From NCBI GenBank assembly GCA_002118135.1, contig BDIU01000007.1, forward strand, positions 1 through 22,195: a stretch of DNA of 22,195 nucleotides, given 5' to 3'. This document shows positions 1-11,479 of this stretch, piece after piece. Below the pieces are notes generated by a model, which made no database searches, was not told the DNA's origin, and was given only the letters and a program-made list of their open reading frames with translations. The position numbers and the translations under genes are program-made. Source of the DNA: Trebouxia sp. TZW2008 (Eukaryota; Chlorophyta; Trebouxiophyceae; Trebouxiales; Trebouxiaceae). Each line of letters begins with the position of its first letter. Positions within the stretch are counted from its first letter, which is position 1.

Positions 1-2040
1 CTTCGTACGGGGAGAAAAGGATTCGTATCCCTTAGGAGACTTTCTTCGTATCCCGAAAAGATAAAAAGAAAGTAGACTTTCTTCGTATCCCTTCGAGAAG
101 TTCTTCGTATCCCTTCGAGGCTTTCTTCGTATCCCGAAAAGAAAGTAGACTTTCTTCGTATCCCTTAAGAGTATCCCTTCCGGATACTACCCCGTATCTT
201 TTCGGGGGGTAAAAGATTCCGGATACTACCCCGAAAAGATACTACCCCAAAGGGATACTACCCCGAATCTTTTCCCGGATACTACCCCGAATCTTTTCCC
301 GGATACTACCCCTATACGAAGGGATACGAGAAAAGTCTCCCCGTACCCCTATACGAAGGGATACGAGAAAAGTCTCCCCTCCGGGGTATAGGGGTATAGG
401 GGTATAGAGGTACGGGGAGAAGCTCTTCGTATCCCTTCGAGAAGCTTCTCGTATCCCTTCGAGAAGCTCTTCGTATCCCTTCGTACTAGACTTCCCGAAG
501 CTTCTACCGAAGCTCTTCGTATCCCGAAAAGATACGAGAAGCTCTTCGTATCCCGTATCTTTTCGGGATACGTACGGGGAGAAAAGGATTCCGGGAAACT
601 TTTTTCCGGGAGACTTTTTTCCGGAAGACTTTTTTCGTATCCCGTATCTTTTCGGGAAAGTAGAGTTTTTTCGTATCCCGAAAAGAAAGTAGAGTTTTTT
701 CGTATCCCTTAGGAGACTTTTCTCCGGATACTACCCCAAATATTTTACTGGATACTACCTTTTCAGAATACAAGCTTCTCCCCTTTTTCGGCTCTAAAAG
801 GGGTATAGGGGTAGTATCCGGAAAGGGGTTTCCCTTTTTACCCGGAATCCTTTTTACCCCCCGAAAAGATACGGGGTAAAGTCTAGTACGAAGGGATACG
901 AAGAGCTTCTCCCGGTACCCCTCCGGGGTATAGGGGTATAGGGGTAGTATCCCTTCGGGGTATAGGGGTAGTATCCTTTTTCCTTTACCCCCCGATAAGA
1001 TACGGGGTAGTACCCAAAAGGGATACCCCCCGAAAAGATACGGGGTAGTATCCAGTACCCGGAAAAGCTTCTCCCGGAATCCTTTTCTCCCCGTACGTAT
1101 CCCGAAAAGATACGGGATACGAAGAAAGTCTACTCTCTTTTCGGGATACGAACAGCTTCTCGTATCTTTTTATCTTTTCGGGATACGAAGAAAGTCTACT
1201 TTCTTTTTATCTTTTCGGGATACGAAGAAAGTCTCCTAAGGGATACGAATCCTTTTCTCCCCGTACGAAGAGATACGAAGGGATACGAAGAGCTTCTCCC
1301 CGTATCCCTATACCCCGAAGGGGTACCGGATACTACCCCTATACCCGGAAGAGCTTCTCCCGGTACCCGGAAGAGCTTCTCCCGGTACCCCTCCGGGGTA
1401 TAGGGGTAGTATCCCTTCGGGGTATAGGGGTATAGGGGTACGGGGAGACTTTTCTCGTATCCCTTCGTCTAGGGGTAAAGTCTAGTACCCCTTCGGGGTA
1501 TAGGGGTAGTATCCGGTACCCGGAGAAGCTTCTCCCGGTACCCGGAAGAGCTTCTCCCGGTACCCCTCCGGGGTATAGGGGTAGTATCCCTTCGGGGTAT
1601 AGGGGTAGTATCTTTTCGGGGTAGTATCCGGAAGGAATACCCCCCGAAAAGCTTCTCGAAGGGATACGAAGAGCTTTTCCCCGTACCTCGAAGAGGTAGT
1701 ATCCGGTACCCGGAGAAGCTTCTCCCGGTACCCGGAAGAGCTTCTCCCGGTACCCGGAAGAGCTTCTCCCGGTACCCCTCCGGGGTATAGGGGTAGTATC
1801 CCTTCGGGGTATAGGGGTAGTATCTTTTCGGGGTAGTATCCGGAAAGGGATTTCCCCCTTTTCTCTTATTGTAAAAAGGGATAATCCCCCGAATTTTTTA
1901 CCGGATACTACCCCGAAAATAGACGGCGAGAAAGGGAAAGTAGCTTCGGTAAGGGGTAGAGGGGTATCTTTTCCGGGAGTATCCTTTTGGGTAAAGCCTT
2001 TTTGGGGTACAAAATAAGGGGTAAAAAGCCTAAAAGGGTT
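1..2040. repeat. Intergenic palindromic repeat block 1
   Basis: This stretch is built from shuffled copies of a few short motifs: CCCCTTCGGGG and CCCCGAAGGGG mini-hairpins, CTTCGTATCCCTTCGAGAAG, GAGAAGCTTCTC, CCCGAAAAGATACGGGG and GGGGTATAGGGGTAGTATCC. To about 780 the C-rich orientation dominates on the + strand, and after that the G-rich one does. Open frames here translate into low-complexity Tyr-Pro-Glu-Lys strings and are products of the repeats, not genes. The DNA looks clearly more GC-rich than the neighbouring genes. Similar palindromic intergenic repeats are known from inflated green algal plastomes. I see no RNA gene or promoter inside. Confidence 0.9.
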
Positions 2041-2135
2041 TTCTTTTTTTTAAAAGAGGTTGTGTTAGTAGCTAGTGTTAACCTAAAATCAAAACATTCT
2101 TAAAAAAGAGGTTCTTTACTAACAAGCCTTTCTTT

Positions 2136-2168
2136 GCGTATCTTTTCGCAAGGAAAGGGATAGATACC
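2136..2168 (+). repeat. 33-bp dispersed element, left edge of repeat block
   Basis: The element begins GCGTATCTTTTCGCA, itself a small inverted repeat (GCG...CGC), and ends GGGATAGATACC. A second copy with two mismatches lies at 15138-15170, and the first 15 bases recur with one mismatch at 12239-12253. All three lie shortly before a repeat block begins. The surrounding 2041-2220 is AT-rich spacer with no gene I can see. Confidence 0.7.
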
Positions 2169-2220
2169 GTGTCTTGGAAAAAAGCATTTTTGTTGTTGAA
2201 AAAAAGCATTCTTGCTAAAG

Positions 2221-3945
2221 ATACTACCCCTATACCCCGAAGGGGTACTAGACTTTACCCCTTACCGTATCCCTTACCGAAGCTTCTCGTATCCCTTCGT
2301 ATAGGGGTAAAGTCTAGTACCCCTTCGGGGTATAGGGGTAGTATCCGGGAAAAGATTCGGGGTATAGGGGTGGTCTCCCCTTTCTTTTACCCCCCAAAAA
2401 GATAAAAAATACGGGGTAGTATCCCGGAAAAGATTCGGGGTAGTCTCCCCTTTACTTTCCCCCCCGAAAAGATAGAAAAGATAGAAAAGATAGAAAAGAT
2501 AGAAAAGATAGAAAAGATAGAAAAGATAGAAAAGGTAGAAAAGATAGAAAAAATAGAAAAGATAGAAAAGATAAAAAAGATAGAAAAGATAGAAAAGATA
2601 GAAAAGATAGAAAAGATACAAAAGATACAAGGTAGTCTCCCCTTTCCTTTACCCCCGAAAAGATACAAAAGATACAAGGTAGTCTCCCCTTTCCTTTACC
2701 CCCGAAAAGATAGAAAAGATATAAAAGATACGGGGTAGTATCCGGTAAAAGATTCGGGGTAGTACCCTTTACGAAGGGATACGAAGAGCTTCTCGTATCT
2801 TTTCGGGATACGATACTTTTCTCGTATCTTTTCGGGGTACGAAGAAAGTCTCGTAAGGGATACGAACCCTTTTCTCCCCATACGAAGGGATACGAAGAAA
2901 GTCTCCCGGAAAGGACACCCCCCGAAAAGATACGGGGTAGTATCCGGAAGGGATACGGTAAAAGATACGGGGTAGTATCCAGTACCCCGAAAAGATACGG
3001 GGTAGTATCCCGAAAAGATACGGGGTAGTATCTTTTCGGGGTAGTATCCGGAAGAGCTTCTCCCTTTACGAAGGGATACGAAGAGCTTCTCGTATCTTTT
3101 CGGGATACGAGAAGCTTCTCCCGGTACGAAGGGAGACGAAGAGCTTCTCGTATCTTTTCGGGATACGAATCCTTTTCGGTAAAAGCTTCGGGTTATCTTT
3201 TCGGGGTAAAGTCTAGTACCCCGAAAAGCTTCGGTAAGGGGTAGTATCCCTTCGGGGTATAGGGGTAAAGTCTAGTACCCCGAAAAGCTTCGGTAAGGGG
3301 TAGTATCCCTTCGGGGTATAGGGGTAAAGTCTAGTATCCCGAAAAGCTTCGGTAAGGGGTAGTATCCCTTCGGGGTATAGGGGAACAAGCTTCGGGTTAT
3401 CTTTTCGGGGTAGTCTCATTTACCCGGAAGAGCTTCTTTCGGTACCCCGAAAAGCTTCGGTAAGGGGTAGTATCCGGTACCCCTTCGGGGTAGTATCCCT
3501 TCGGGGTAGTATCTTTTCGGGGTACAAGCTCCGGTAAAAGCTTCGGAAAGTCTAGTACCCCTTCGGGGTATAGGGGTAGTACCCGGAAGAGCTTCGGTAA
3601 GGGATACGGTAAGGGGTAGTATCCGGTACCCCGAAAAGATACGGGGTAGTATCCGGTACCCCGAAAAGATACGGGGTAGTATCCGGTACCCCGAAAAGAT
3701 ACGGGGTAGTAGGTAGTATCCGGTACCCCGAAAAGATACGGGGTAGTATCCGGTACCCCTTCGGGGTATAGGGGTAGTATCCGCCCTTACCGTATCCCTT
3801 TGGGGTACAAGCTTCGGTAAAAACTTCGGAAAGTCTAGTACCCCGAAAAGCTTCGGTAAGGGTTATAGTGGTATAGGGGTAAAGTCTTTTCGGGGAAAGG
3901 TTTTTCGAGGTAAGGGTTAGTATCTTTTTAGGTCTTGTCTTTTTG
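2221..3945. repeat. Intergenic palindromic repeat block 2
   Basis: Same motif vocabulary as the block at the window start. The first 80 bases or so are C-rich (CCCCTATACCCCGAAGGGG), and from about 2300 on the G-rich complement dominates (GGGGTATAGGGGTAGTATCC, AAAGCTTCGGTAAGGGG). A 19-bp unit reading CCGAAAAGATACGGGGTAG, followed by TATCCGGTACC, is repeated nearly exactly several times between 3620 and 3760. It ends sharply at 3949-3964 in TTTCGCACACCCAGAA, a sequence that also ends the block at 18510. No coding signal beyond frames opened by the repeats. Confidence 0.88.
2467..2630. repeat. 9-bp tandem minisatellite (GATAGAAAA)n
   Basis: About eighteen near-perfect consecutive copies of GATAGAAAA, with a few single-base variants (for example GGTAGAAAA, GATAAAAAA). 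Because the period is a multiple of three, every frame stays open. On the minus strand it reads Leu-Phe-Tyr or Ile-Phe-Ser repeats over about 60 residues, which I treat as meaningless. It is flanked by two copies of a CCCCTTTCCTTTACCCCCGAAAAG-type unit at about 2638 and 2687. Confidence 0.92.
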
Positions 3946-4010
3946 TCTTTTCGCACACCCAGAAAGAATAATTGATGAAAAAACGTTCAATTTTGCAAAC
4001 TTATTAAAAA

Positions 4011-4016
4011 TATAAT
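4011..4016 (+). promoter_or_regulatory. Probable psbD -10 promoter element
   Basis: TATAAT lies 44 bases upstream of the psbD start in an AT-rich leader. A TTGCAA lies only 12 bp upstream, too close for a normal -35 box. If this is a real promoter it would be the -10-only type often seen in algal plastids. It is the best candidate for transcription of the psbD-psbC unit. No convincing Shine-Dalgarno sequence stands next to the psbD ATG. Confidence 0.45.
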
Positions 4017-4050
4017 TTTTATTGATAATTAGAAAGAATTGTTTGTGTAG

Positions 4051-5960
<1,910 letters not shown>

Positions 5961-6012
5961 GTGCGACTCGTTCCCTAAACAACTGCAGATTATCGTAAAT
6001 TGCAGGAAATTA

Positions 6013-6146
6013 GGGGGGAATTACCCCGTCTTTTCTTTTTTGCGACCCCGTATGTATCTCTTCTTTTCGGGGGGTAGGCTTTTCGAAAGGTTTTCCGGTA
6101 CTTTTTTCCGGGGAAAAGAGACAAAAGAGACAAAGGGGGGTAATCC
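6013..6146. repeat. Repeat insertion in domain I of intron 1
   Basis: Between recognisable intron sequence (a GGAAATTAG stretch before, CTAACTATAG after) lies a segment with the intergenic vocabulary: GACCCCGTATGTATCTC, CTTTTCGGGGGGTAGG and TTTTTTCCGGGGAAAAG. Its ends are inverted: GGGGGGAATTACCCC on the left, GGGGGGTAATCC on the right. I read it as intergenic repeat DNA that settled in a domain I loop, with the flanking TTAG and CTAA able to close the helix below it. The open frame 6040-6234 across it is a by-product. Confidence 0.6.
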
Positions 6147-6571
6147 TAACTATAGAGATACGAGGTTCAATTCCTCCGAGCTACCCGCAGCTCGCCCACA
6201 TACCTTGATGGACAACAAGGGTAAGTTGTCTTAGTTTAGCAAAGGTATGCGGTAGCACACTACATAACGATATATATTTAAGCGTCTTATACCAAATTAA
6301 AGTGTTTGCCGTAAAAAGCAGATGAGGTAGGGGTCTTTCTTTTTTGACCAAACATCACCAAGGGAATTCGGTGTTTTCATTGGGCGGGATAGGTTTCGTA
6401 AGAGATCGATGTTATGGCGTAGTGTATATGTCTAAGGCGTGCATGAAGTAACTCTATGGAACGATGGAAAGCTTTACAGTTTCCAACACAAAAAGGGACC
6501 GATAATGTCAGCTATCTCATGATGGCCTCCGCTATTTGTGAAGGTAGGGATTCCAACCGCATAACTGTAAA

Positions 6572-8230
6572 GTGAGGGAAGCTCCAAAGAAAGCCTTAAA
6601 GGGCCGTACGTTGGAGGCGCAAAATTATAGATCACGTATCTTAAAAGAGAGTGTTAGAAAATGTCTTATGAAAGTAATGGATAACATATCGTGGGAAATG
6701 ATTTCTTGGCCTCTAGTCAAGAATCGTATCCGTAGATTACAGCGTAGAATCTATGAGGCTAGTAAAAACGGCGACAAACGTCGTATGTACTTTCTTCAAA
6801 ACATCCTTATTAACAGTAAGGACGCAAAACTTCTTGCAGTTTTGCAGGTAACAACTCTAGATAAAGGGAGGAAAACCTCGTATCCCGAAGGGATACTGTC
6901 TCCCTCAGGGGTTGACCAGTATGTGCCGACAACCGCAAAAGAGAAGCTGTCTATTGGGAAATCGCTATCTTTTAATGGTAAAGCACAACCTATCAGACCT
7001 TTTTGGATTGAAAAACCTGGCAAGTCGGGACGACGTCGTATCCCTCCTCTGGGAATCCCCACTATTCGCGATAGAGCAAAACAAGCTGTTGGGAAGCTTG
7101 CCCTCGAACCGCAATGGGAAGCAAGATTTGAACCTAATTCTTACGGGTTTAGGCCGGGTCGATCGGCTCATGATGCCTGCGAAGCAATCTCCCAAAACCT
7201 CTGTTTGTCCACAAAGAAGTGGGTTTATGATGCAGACATAAGAAAATGTTTCGGCACCATTAGCCACGAGGGTTTGATAAAAAAACTGGATACGTTTCCT
7301 ACCATGGAAACCCAGGTTAACGCTTGGCTTAAATCAGGAATCATGGAAGGATATATGCACACTACAAAAGACTGTACCGACAGGGATGTAGGTACGCCTA
7401 CAATCTTTTCATGTGGTATCCTTTCTCCCCTCTTGGCCAACGTTGCACTTCATGGTCTCCTTGACCATCTTCATCTTTTTGCAAAAACCATCAAGGGAAA
7501 GGTACGAGAACCATTTCCTACCTCGTATCCCTCCAAAAGTAGTACAAAAGCCGACCCTCAAGGGTTAGGAGTTGTTCGTTACGCGGAGTTTCTTGTGTTA
7601 ATGGGTGGTAATAAGCAAATCTTAGAAAGATGCATTGGAGAGATTAAGAATTTTCTTTCTTTAGTCAAGTTAGATATGATTGAAGAAAAGCCCGTCCTTA
7701 AGGACGGCCGTGAAGGATTCCAGTTTCTGGGTTTCCAGATCATTCAACTCTTTAGGAAAAAAGAATACTCGTGCAAGATCTATCCTTCACGGGAAAAAGT
7801 AGCACTTTTTCTATTAAAAGTAAGGGGTATTATTCAGTCTAGCAAAGCAGTCTCGTCTTATGACCTGGTTGAACGTCTCAAGCCAGTCATCATTGGCTGG
7901 GCACAATATTTCCAATATTGTGAATGTTCACAAACCTTTACAAAGCTGAATCATCTTATTTTTGAAAAACTTCGAGCCTGGGCTTTTCGACGGGATAGGA
8001 GGAATAACAGGGCTGCAGTAAAGGAAAAGTATTTTCCAACAGGAAAGACCTATTCTTACCAAGGGGTTGTTCACTCGGATAACTGGGTTTTAAATGGCCA
8101 GAAGAAGACGAGATTCGGGGTCAAGACTAATTTTCTTCCGAACATCTCTTGGGTTCCCAGCAAAACTTTCACAAAGAAGGGAGACGAAAGCCGTGCGAAG
8201 CAAAAGAGACCTTTTATCTCATCAGTTTAA
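6572..8230 (+). CDS. Group II intron maturase / degenerate reverse transcriptase
   Basis: This is a chloroplast-like group II intron-encoded protein, expected to bind its own intron RNA and promote splicing. Visible in order: the N-terminal RT0 region WPLVKNRIRRLQRRIY (about residues 48-63), PLGIPTIRDRAKQAVGKLALEP (RT1), FEPNSYGFRPGRSAHDA (RT2), DADIRKCF with motif A Asp222 (RT3), and domain X (KPVIIGWAQYFQYCECSQTF, then FRRDRRNNR). Several features are abnormal. The PQG of RT4 is replaced by P276-TIFSC-G. The catalytic YADD is YAEF (337-340). Residues 103-111 (SYPEGILSP) are an in-frame repeat insertion. The protein stops at a TAA in repeat-like DNA just before its HNH domain. Polymerase activity is therefore unlikely; a maturase role is plausible. 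The start is GTG at 6572; ATG at 6668 is an alternative. Length 552 residues. Confidence 0.88.
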   Translation: MREAPKKALKGRTLEAQNYRSRILKESVRKCLMKVMDNISWEMISWPLVKNRIRRLQRRIYEASKNGDKRRMYFLQNILINSKDAKLLAVLQVTTLDKGRKTSYPEGILSPSGVDQYVPTTAKEKLSIGKSLSFNGKAQPIRPFWIEKPGKSGRRRIPPLGIPTIRDRAKQAVGKLALEPQWEARFEPNSYGFRPGRSAHDACEAISQNLCLSTKKWVYDADIRKCFGTISHEGLIKKLDTFPTMETQVNAWLKSGIMEGYMHTTKDCTDRDVGTPTIFSCGILSPLLANVALHGLLDHLHLFAKTIKGKVREPFPTSYPSKSSTKADPQGLGVVRYAEFLVLMGGNKQILERCIGEIKNFLSLVKLDMIEEKPVLKDGREGFQFLGFQIIQLFRKKEYSCKIYPSREKVALFLLKVRGIIQSSKAVSSYDLVERLKPVIIGWAQYFQYCECSQTFTKLNHLIFEKLRAWAFRRDRRNNRAAVKEKYFPTGKTYSYQGVVHSDNWVLNGQKKTRFGVKTNFLPNISWVPSKTFTKKGDESRAKQKRPFISSV

Positions 8231-8601
8231 GGGAAAAGAGCCGGCAAATATGTCTACTGGGGTACAGCCAAGTTTTCCTCTCCTTCTACTCGACACCTGT
8301 AGTTGCTCAAAAGAGAGAACACAGCGTTTTCCTTTTTCCGAATAAGAGATAGTGTGTGGGATTCATTGTAAACCAGACGACGTTTACAGAGAAGGGATAC
8401 TACGAGGTTGACTATATCATTGTTCGACTCTTTTCTTCTTTTAAGAGACGTCTTTCCCGTATCTTTTCCGTCTCTTTTCCGTCTCTTTTCCCTTCTAAAA
8501 AAAGAGTGGTGGTAAAAGAAATCCGACGTATAAGGGATACTGAGAACCTGCAATTTTTACATAAGTATTGTCACATTGCGAAGAAACGTCACGACCTATA
8601 A
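8231..8601 (+). pseudogene. Severed HNH endonuclease domain of intron 1 protein
   Basis: Downstream of the stop at 8228-8230 the same frame still reads KYVYWGTAKFSSPSTRHL, a stop (TAG), then LLKRENTAFSFF. This resembles the YW..R..KYSS..TR...LLKR linker found in intact family members, but the usual zinc CxxC is gone. The next pieces lie in another frame from 8404: EVDYIIV, matching the HNH core EVDHIIP with its histidine changed to tyrosine. Then comes a repeat-like insertion (CCCGTATCTTTTCCGTCTC and neighbours, about 8456-8500). The family's C-terminal end, NLQFLHKYCHIAKKRHDL, stops at 8601. Two in-frame stops, one frameshift, a repeat insertion and lost metal ligands mean the DNA-cleaving domain is dead. 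The frames 8094-8345 and 8356-8601 are not genes in their own right. Confidence 0.8.
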
Positions 8602-8631
8602 CAGCAGGTTTTACCCTTTAATTTTTTGCAA

Positions 8632-8920
<289 letters not shown>

Positions 8921-9489
8921 TGATTTCTAGTGGCGTAGATACTGCTGGTGTAGTGCAGTATAAAGGTGCCGACTTTACTGGAAGGGGAAACCCGGAAGGA
9001 ACAACAGCATGTCGGTAAAGTTCAATATTGGGATTTGACGAAGAGTTACAGTATTGAGCAAGCCTATTGGATATGGTAAAATCTAAACTGATTAAATAAT
9101 AGTGGAAACCACGGCTTCGCATGCCGGTTTACCTCACTTCGGGAGGTAAGTTTAGGACATAAGCATTCGATCCCAGAAAGTTTGCTATACACCTGCCCTA
9201 ATGGTGATGTCTTTATAAAGACATTTGACATCCACGAAAGTTATACCTAAAGTCCTTTAGCCATATGATTTACCTGTTGAATCATATACGTCGCATACGG
9301 TGAACCAGCCGTGCTGCCTAAGTCCCGCAAGGGATATACAATCTCAGGAGAAGGGATACTTGCTCTGAAAATTGTAGTCCTTATTTATAAGGGCGGCAGG
9401 AGAGTTCTAAACTTAATGTAAGGTATCTCCTTGTAGTAAGGTAGAGAACAGTCAAACATTTAATTTGAAATATAGAGGTATCCTGGTTT

Positions 9490-11169
9490 ATGGATTCTAA
9501 AGCTTTTGTAAATCGATTAAGAACAATTAAACAAGTAAATAAGCATAATCCAAGGCTTTTAAACAAAGATTTGTATAGATTAGTCATTTCAGAACCAGCT
9601 TTAGTAGCCGGGTATGAACTCATTAAAAGTCACAAAAGGTTCCCTACTCCAGCCACAGAACTCGAAGGGAGAGACAATTTTAATCCTGTACGTTTGGGTA
9701 AATTGGTTTCATCTTTGCTATCTGAATCTTGGAAACCAAAGCCAGCTAGGCGCCTGAATATCCCCAAAGCTTTCACGAAAAGCAGGCTCCCTCCGCACGA
9801 AAAGCGTATACAAACCCTGGAAGAGGAGATAGTACAATCATCTCTTAAGATCGTTCTTGAGGCGGTGTATGAACCTATTTTTACGGGTTTTTCTTACGGA
9901 TTCAGGCCTAACTTGGGAGCACATGACGCTCTAAAGAACATCTCCATTAAATACGAGAATGCTTCTTTTGCTATTGAAGGAAGTATTAAAGGGGTGTATG
10001 ATAATGTTAATCATCATAACCTTGTATCTCTTCTAAGCCATAAAGTCAAAGACGAGCGACTTCTTTCTTTAATATGGAAATTACTTAAAGCGGGTTATAT
10101 GGGATTTTCTCATCCTTATAGTTCGGAAATAGGCACACCCCAGGGTTCCATAGTTTCTCCCCTCTTGGCTAATATATATCTACATGAGTTGGATATGTAC
10201 ACCCTTAAGGTGATCGATGGATATAAAGACTTTTCTAACCCAAAACGGGTTAAAACACCAATAGCCAAAGAGGTCAAAAAAGAGAAAAGACCTTTTTTTT
10301 TCGTAAGAAAGGTAAAAAGAGAAAAAGAAGATGAAAAACCCTTACGAAGCCTCTTTCTAAAAGAAGACAAGAGGGCCTCTTCTTTTAGAATGCAGAAACC
10401 CCGTATCTTTTCGAAAGGGGGTTCTACAGATTGTTTGACAGAAATCTATTATCATCGGTACGCCGATGATTTTATTATAGGTGTCGCTGGTTCAATGGAA
10501 ACAGTGGAGGAGGTCAAAGAATTGGTGTCTTCTAAATTGGAAAGTTTGGGTCTTTTTCTTAGTGCAGAGGGGGGGAAGGTAACAAACCTTAAGAAAAAAA
10601 AAGCTCGGTTTTTGGGGTATGATATTTCCATAGGAAACCCTAAGAGTTTTCAAAAAGTCCATGTAAAAGAAGGGATACGAAAGACGTGTAGTAGAGGATA
10701 TACACGTGTCTATTTAGAAGCTCCTATGGGCGATATCATTTCCAAGCTGTTTGTAAAAAGCTTTTGTACAAGGGATGGTTTTCCAACCCCGAAGAAAAGA
10801 TGGGCAGTAATGCCGGATCATTTGATTGTTGATGCATATAACCTCTCATTGGGGGGCATTCTTCAATACTATTCTGGTGTATGTCATAGACATATGCTGG
10901 GTCGACTTAAGTATATCTTTAGGTTTTCCTGTGCCATGACTCTGGCTACCAAACACCGGAGTTCTGTGAGAAAGATTCTTAAGAAACATGGGAATGACAT
11001 GGCTATAGTTTATGGGGCTTCAGGAGAAAAGGTTATAAAGTTTAAGGATTTCAACGTATTTAAGGAAAAAGACATGAGGTGGCATCTTGGCAAGAGATTA
11101 CCAGATCCATTCAAAACTGTGGAGGTTGACGAGAACCAAAACAGAGACCTCTTGTTGTATATGCGGTGA
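9490..11169 (+). CDS. Group II intron maturase / reverse transcriptase-like
   Basis: A 559-residue intron-encoded protein of a different lineage from the intron 1 protein. Visible: RRLNIPKAFTKSRLPPHEKR and the IQTLEEEIVQSSLKIVLEAVYEPIF region (RT1, about 87-135), FSYGFRPNLGAHDAL (RT2), motif A region EGSIKGVYDN (163-172), TPQGSIVSPLLANIYLHELD (RT4, PQG at 217-219), YADD (324-327), then a domain X with LGGILQYYSGVCHRHMLGRL and FSCAMTLATKHRSSVRKILKKHG. The catalytic Asp of motif A is Ser165 (AGT), so the two-metal polymerase site is incomplete although YADD is intact. Between RT4 and RT5 is a Lys/Arg-rich, low-complexity insert (about 250-312) containing an intergenic repeat at 303-311 and a hairpin. 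There is no HNH domain. Probably a splicing factor for its own intron. Confidence 0.87.
   Translation: MDSKAFVNRLRTIKQVNKHNPRLLNKDLYRLVISEPALVAGYELIKSHKRFPTPATELEGRDNFNPVRLGKLVSSLLSESWKPKPARRLNIPKAFTKSRLPPHEKRIQTLEEEIVQSSLKIVLEAVYEPIFTGFSYGFRPNLGAHDALKNISIKYENASFAIEGSIKGVYDNVNHHNLVSLLSHKVKDERLLSLIWKLLKAGYMGFSHPYSSEIGTPQGSIVSPLLANIYLHELDMYTLKVIDGYKDFSNPKRVKTPIAKEVKKEKRPFFFVRKVKREKEDEKPLRSLFLKEDKRASSFRMQKPRIFSKGGSTDCLTEIYYHRYADDFIIGVAGSMETVEEVKELVSSKLESLGLFLSAEGGKVTNLKKKKARFLGYDISIGNPKSFQKVHVKEGIRKTCSRGYTRVYLEAPMGDIISKLFVKSFCTRDGFPTPKKRWAVMPDHLIVDAYNLSLGGILQYYSGVCHRHMLGRLKYIFRFSCAMTLATKHRSSVRKILKKHGNDMAIVYGASGEKVIKFKDFNVFKEKDMRWHLGKRLPDPFKTVEVDENQNRDLLLYMR
10357..10422. repeat. Hairpin and repeat copy inside intron 2 ORF
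   Basis: CTAAAAGAAG at 10357-10366 and CTTCTTTTAG at 10379-10388 form a 10-bp inverted repeat. It is followed at 10396-10422 by AAACCCCGTATCTTTTCG and AAAGGGGG, an intergenic repeat unit. Both stay in frame and encode part of the unconserved insert between RT4 and RT5 of the intron 2 protein (the repeat gives KPRIFSKGG). Confidence 0.65.
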
Positions 11170-11479
11170 GCCGGGGGTAGGGATGGGCCACGTTTGACAT
11201 GTTCGCAAATTACGACCCTTTGTATTCCTCGTATCTCTCCTATCCCTCTCTTGGTATAGTAAATAGAAAAAAGGGATACGAGAAGGGCCTGTTTGTTGTG
11301 TCATGAAATTATTCAAGCTGGTAAAGACGACCTATCGCTCTGTCTCTATTTGCCAATCCTGAATGAAAGAGACTTTTTACAATGAGAGTATTCCGAAAAG
11401 AAACGAAAAGGGTTTTTCTATGCAAATTAAAGGTTTGGTTTCAAAGCTATTTTATTCTAATTGTTGTGTGTTTGATGGA

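Noticed and set aside
504..773. Minus-strand open frame of 89 codons
   Set aside because: Translates intergenic palindromic repeats (Arg-Asp-Thr-Lys-Lys strings); no family-like sequence and no gene signals.
2274..2677. Overlapping minus-strand frames rich in Tyr-Leu-Phe or Ile-Phe-Ser
   Set aside because: Direct reading of the 9-bp tandem array; a period divisible by three keeps all frames open without meaning.
1..3945. CRISPR array in the repeat-rich spacer
   Set aside because: Units vary in length and order, have no unique spacers of constant size, and occur in both orientations; plastid palindromic repeats explain them.
6166..6186. tRNA T-arm-like sequence GAGGTTCAATTCCTCC
   Set aside because: No acceptor, D or anticodon arm fits around it; it lies in domain I of the group II intron and is better read as an intron stem-loop.
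6912..7440. Frames of 70-110 codons on both strands within the intron 1 ORF
   Set aside because: Shadows of the maturase reading frame, which alone matches a known family.
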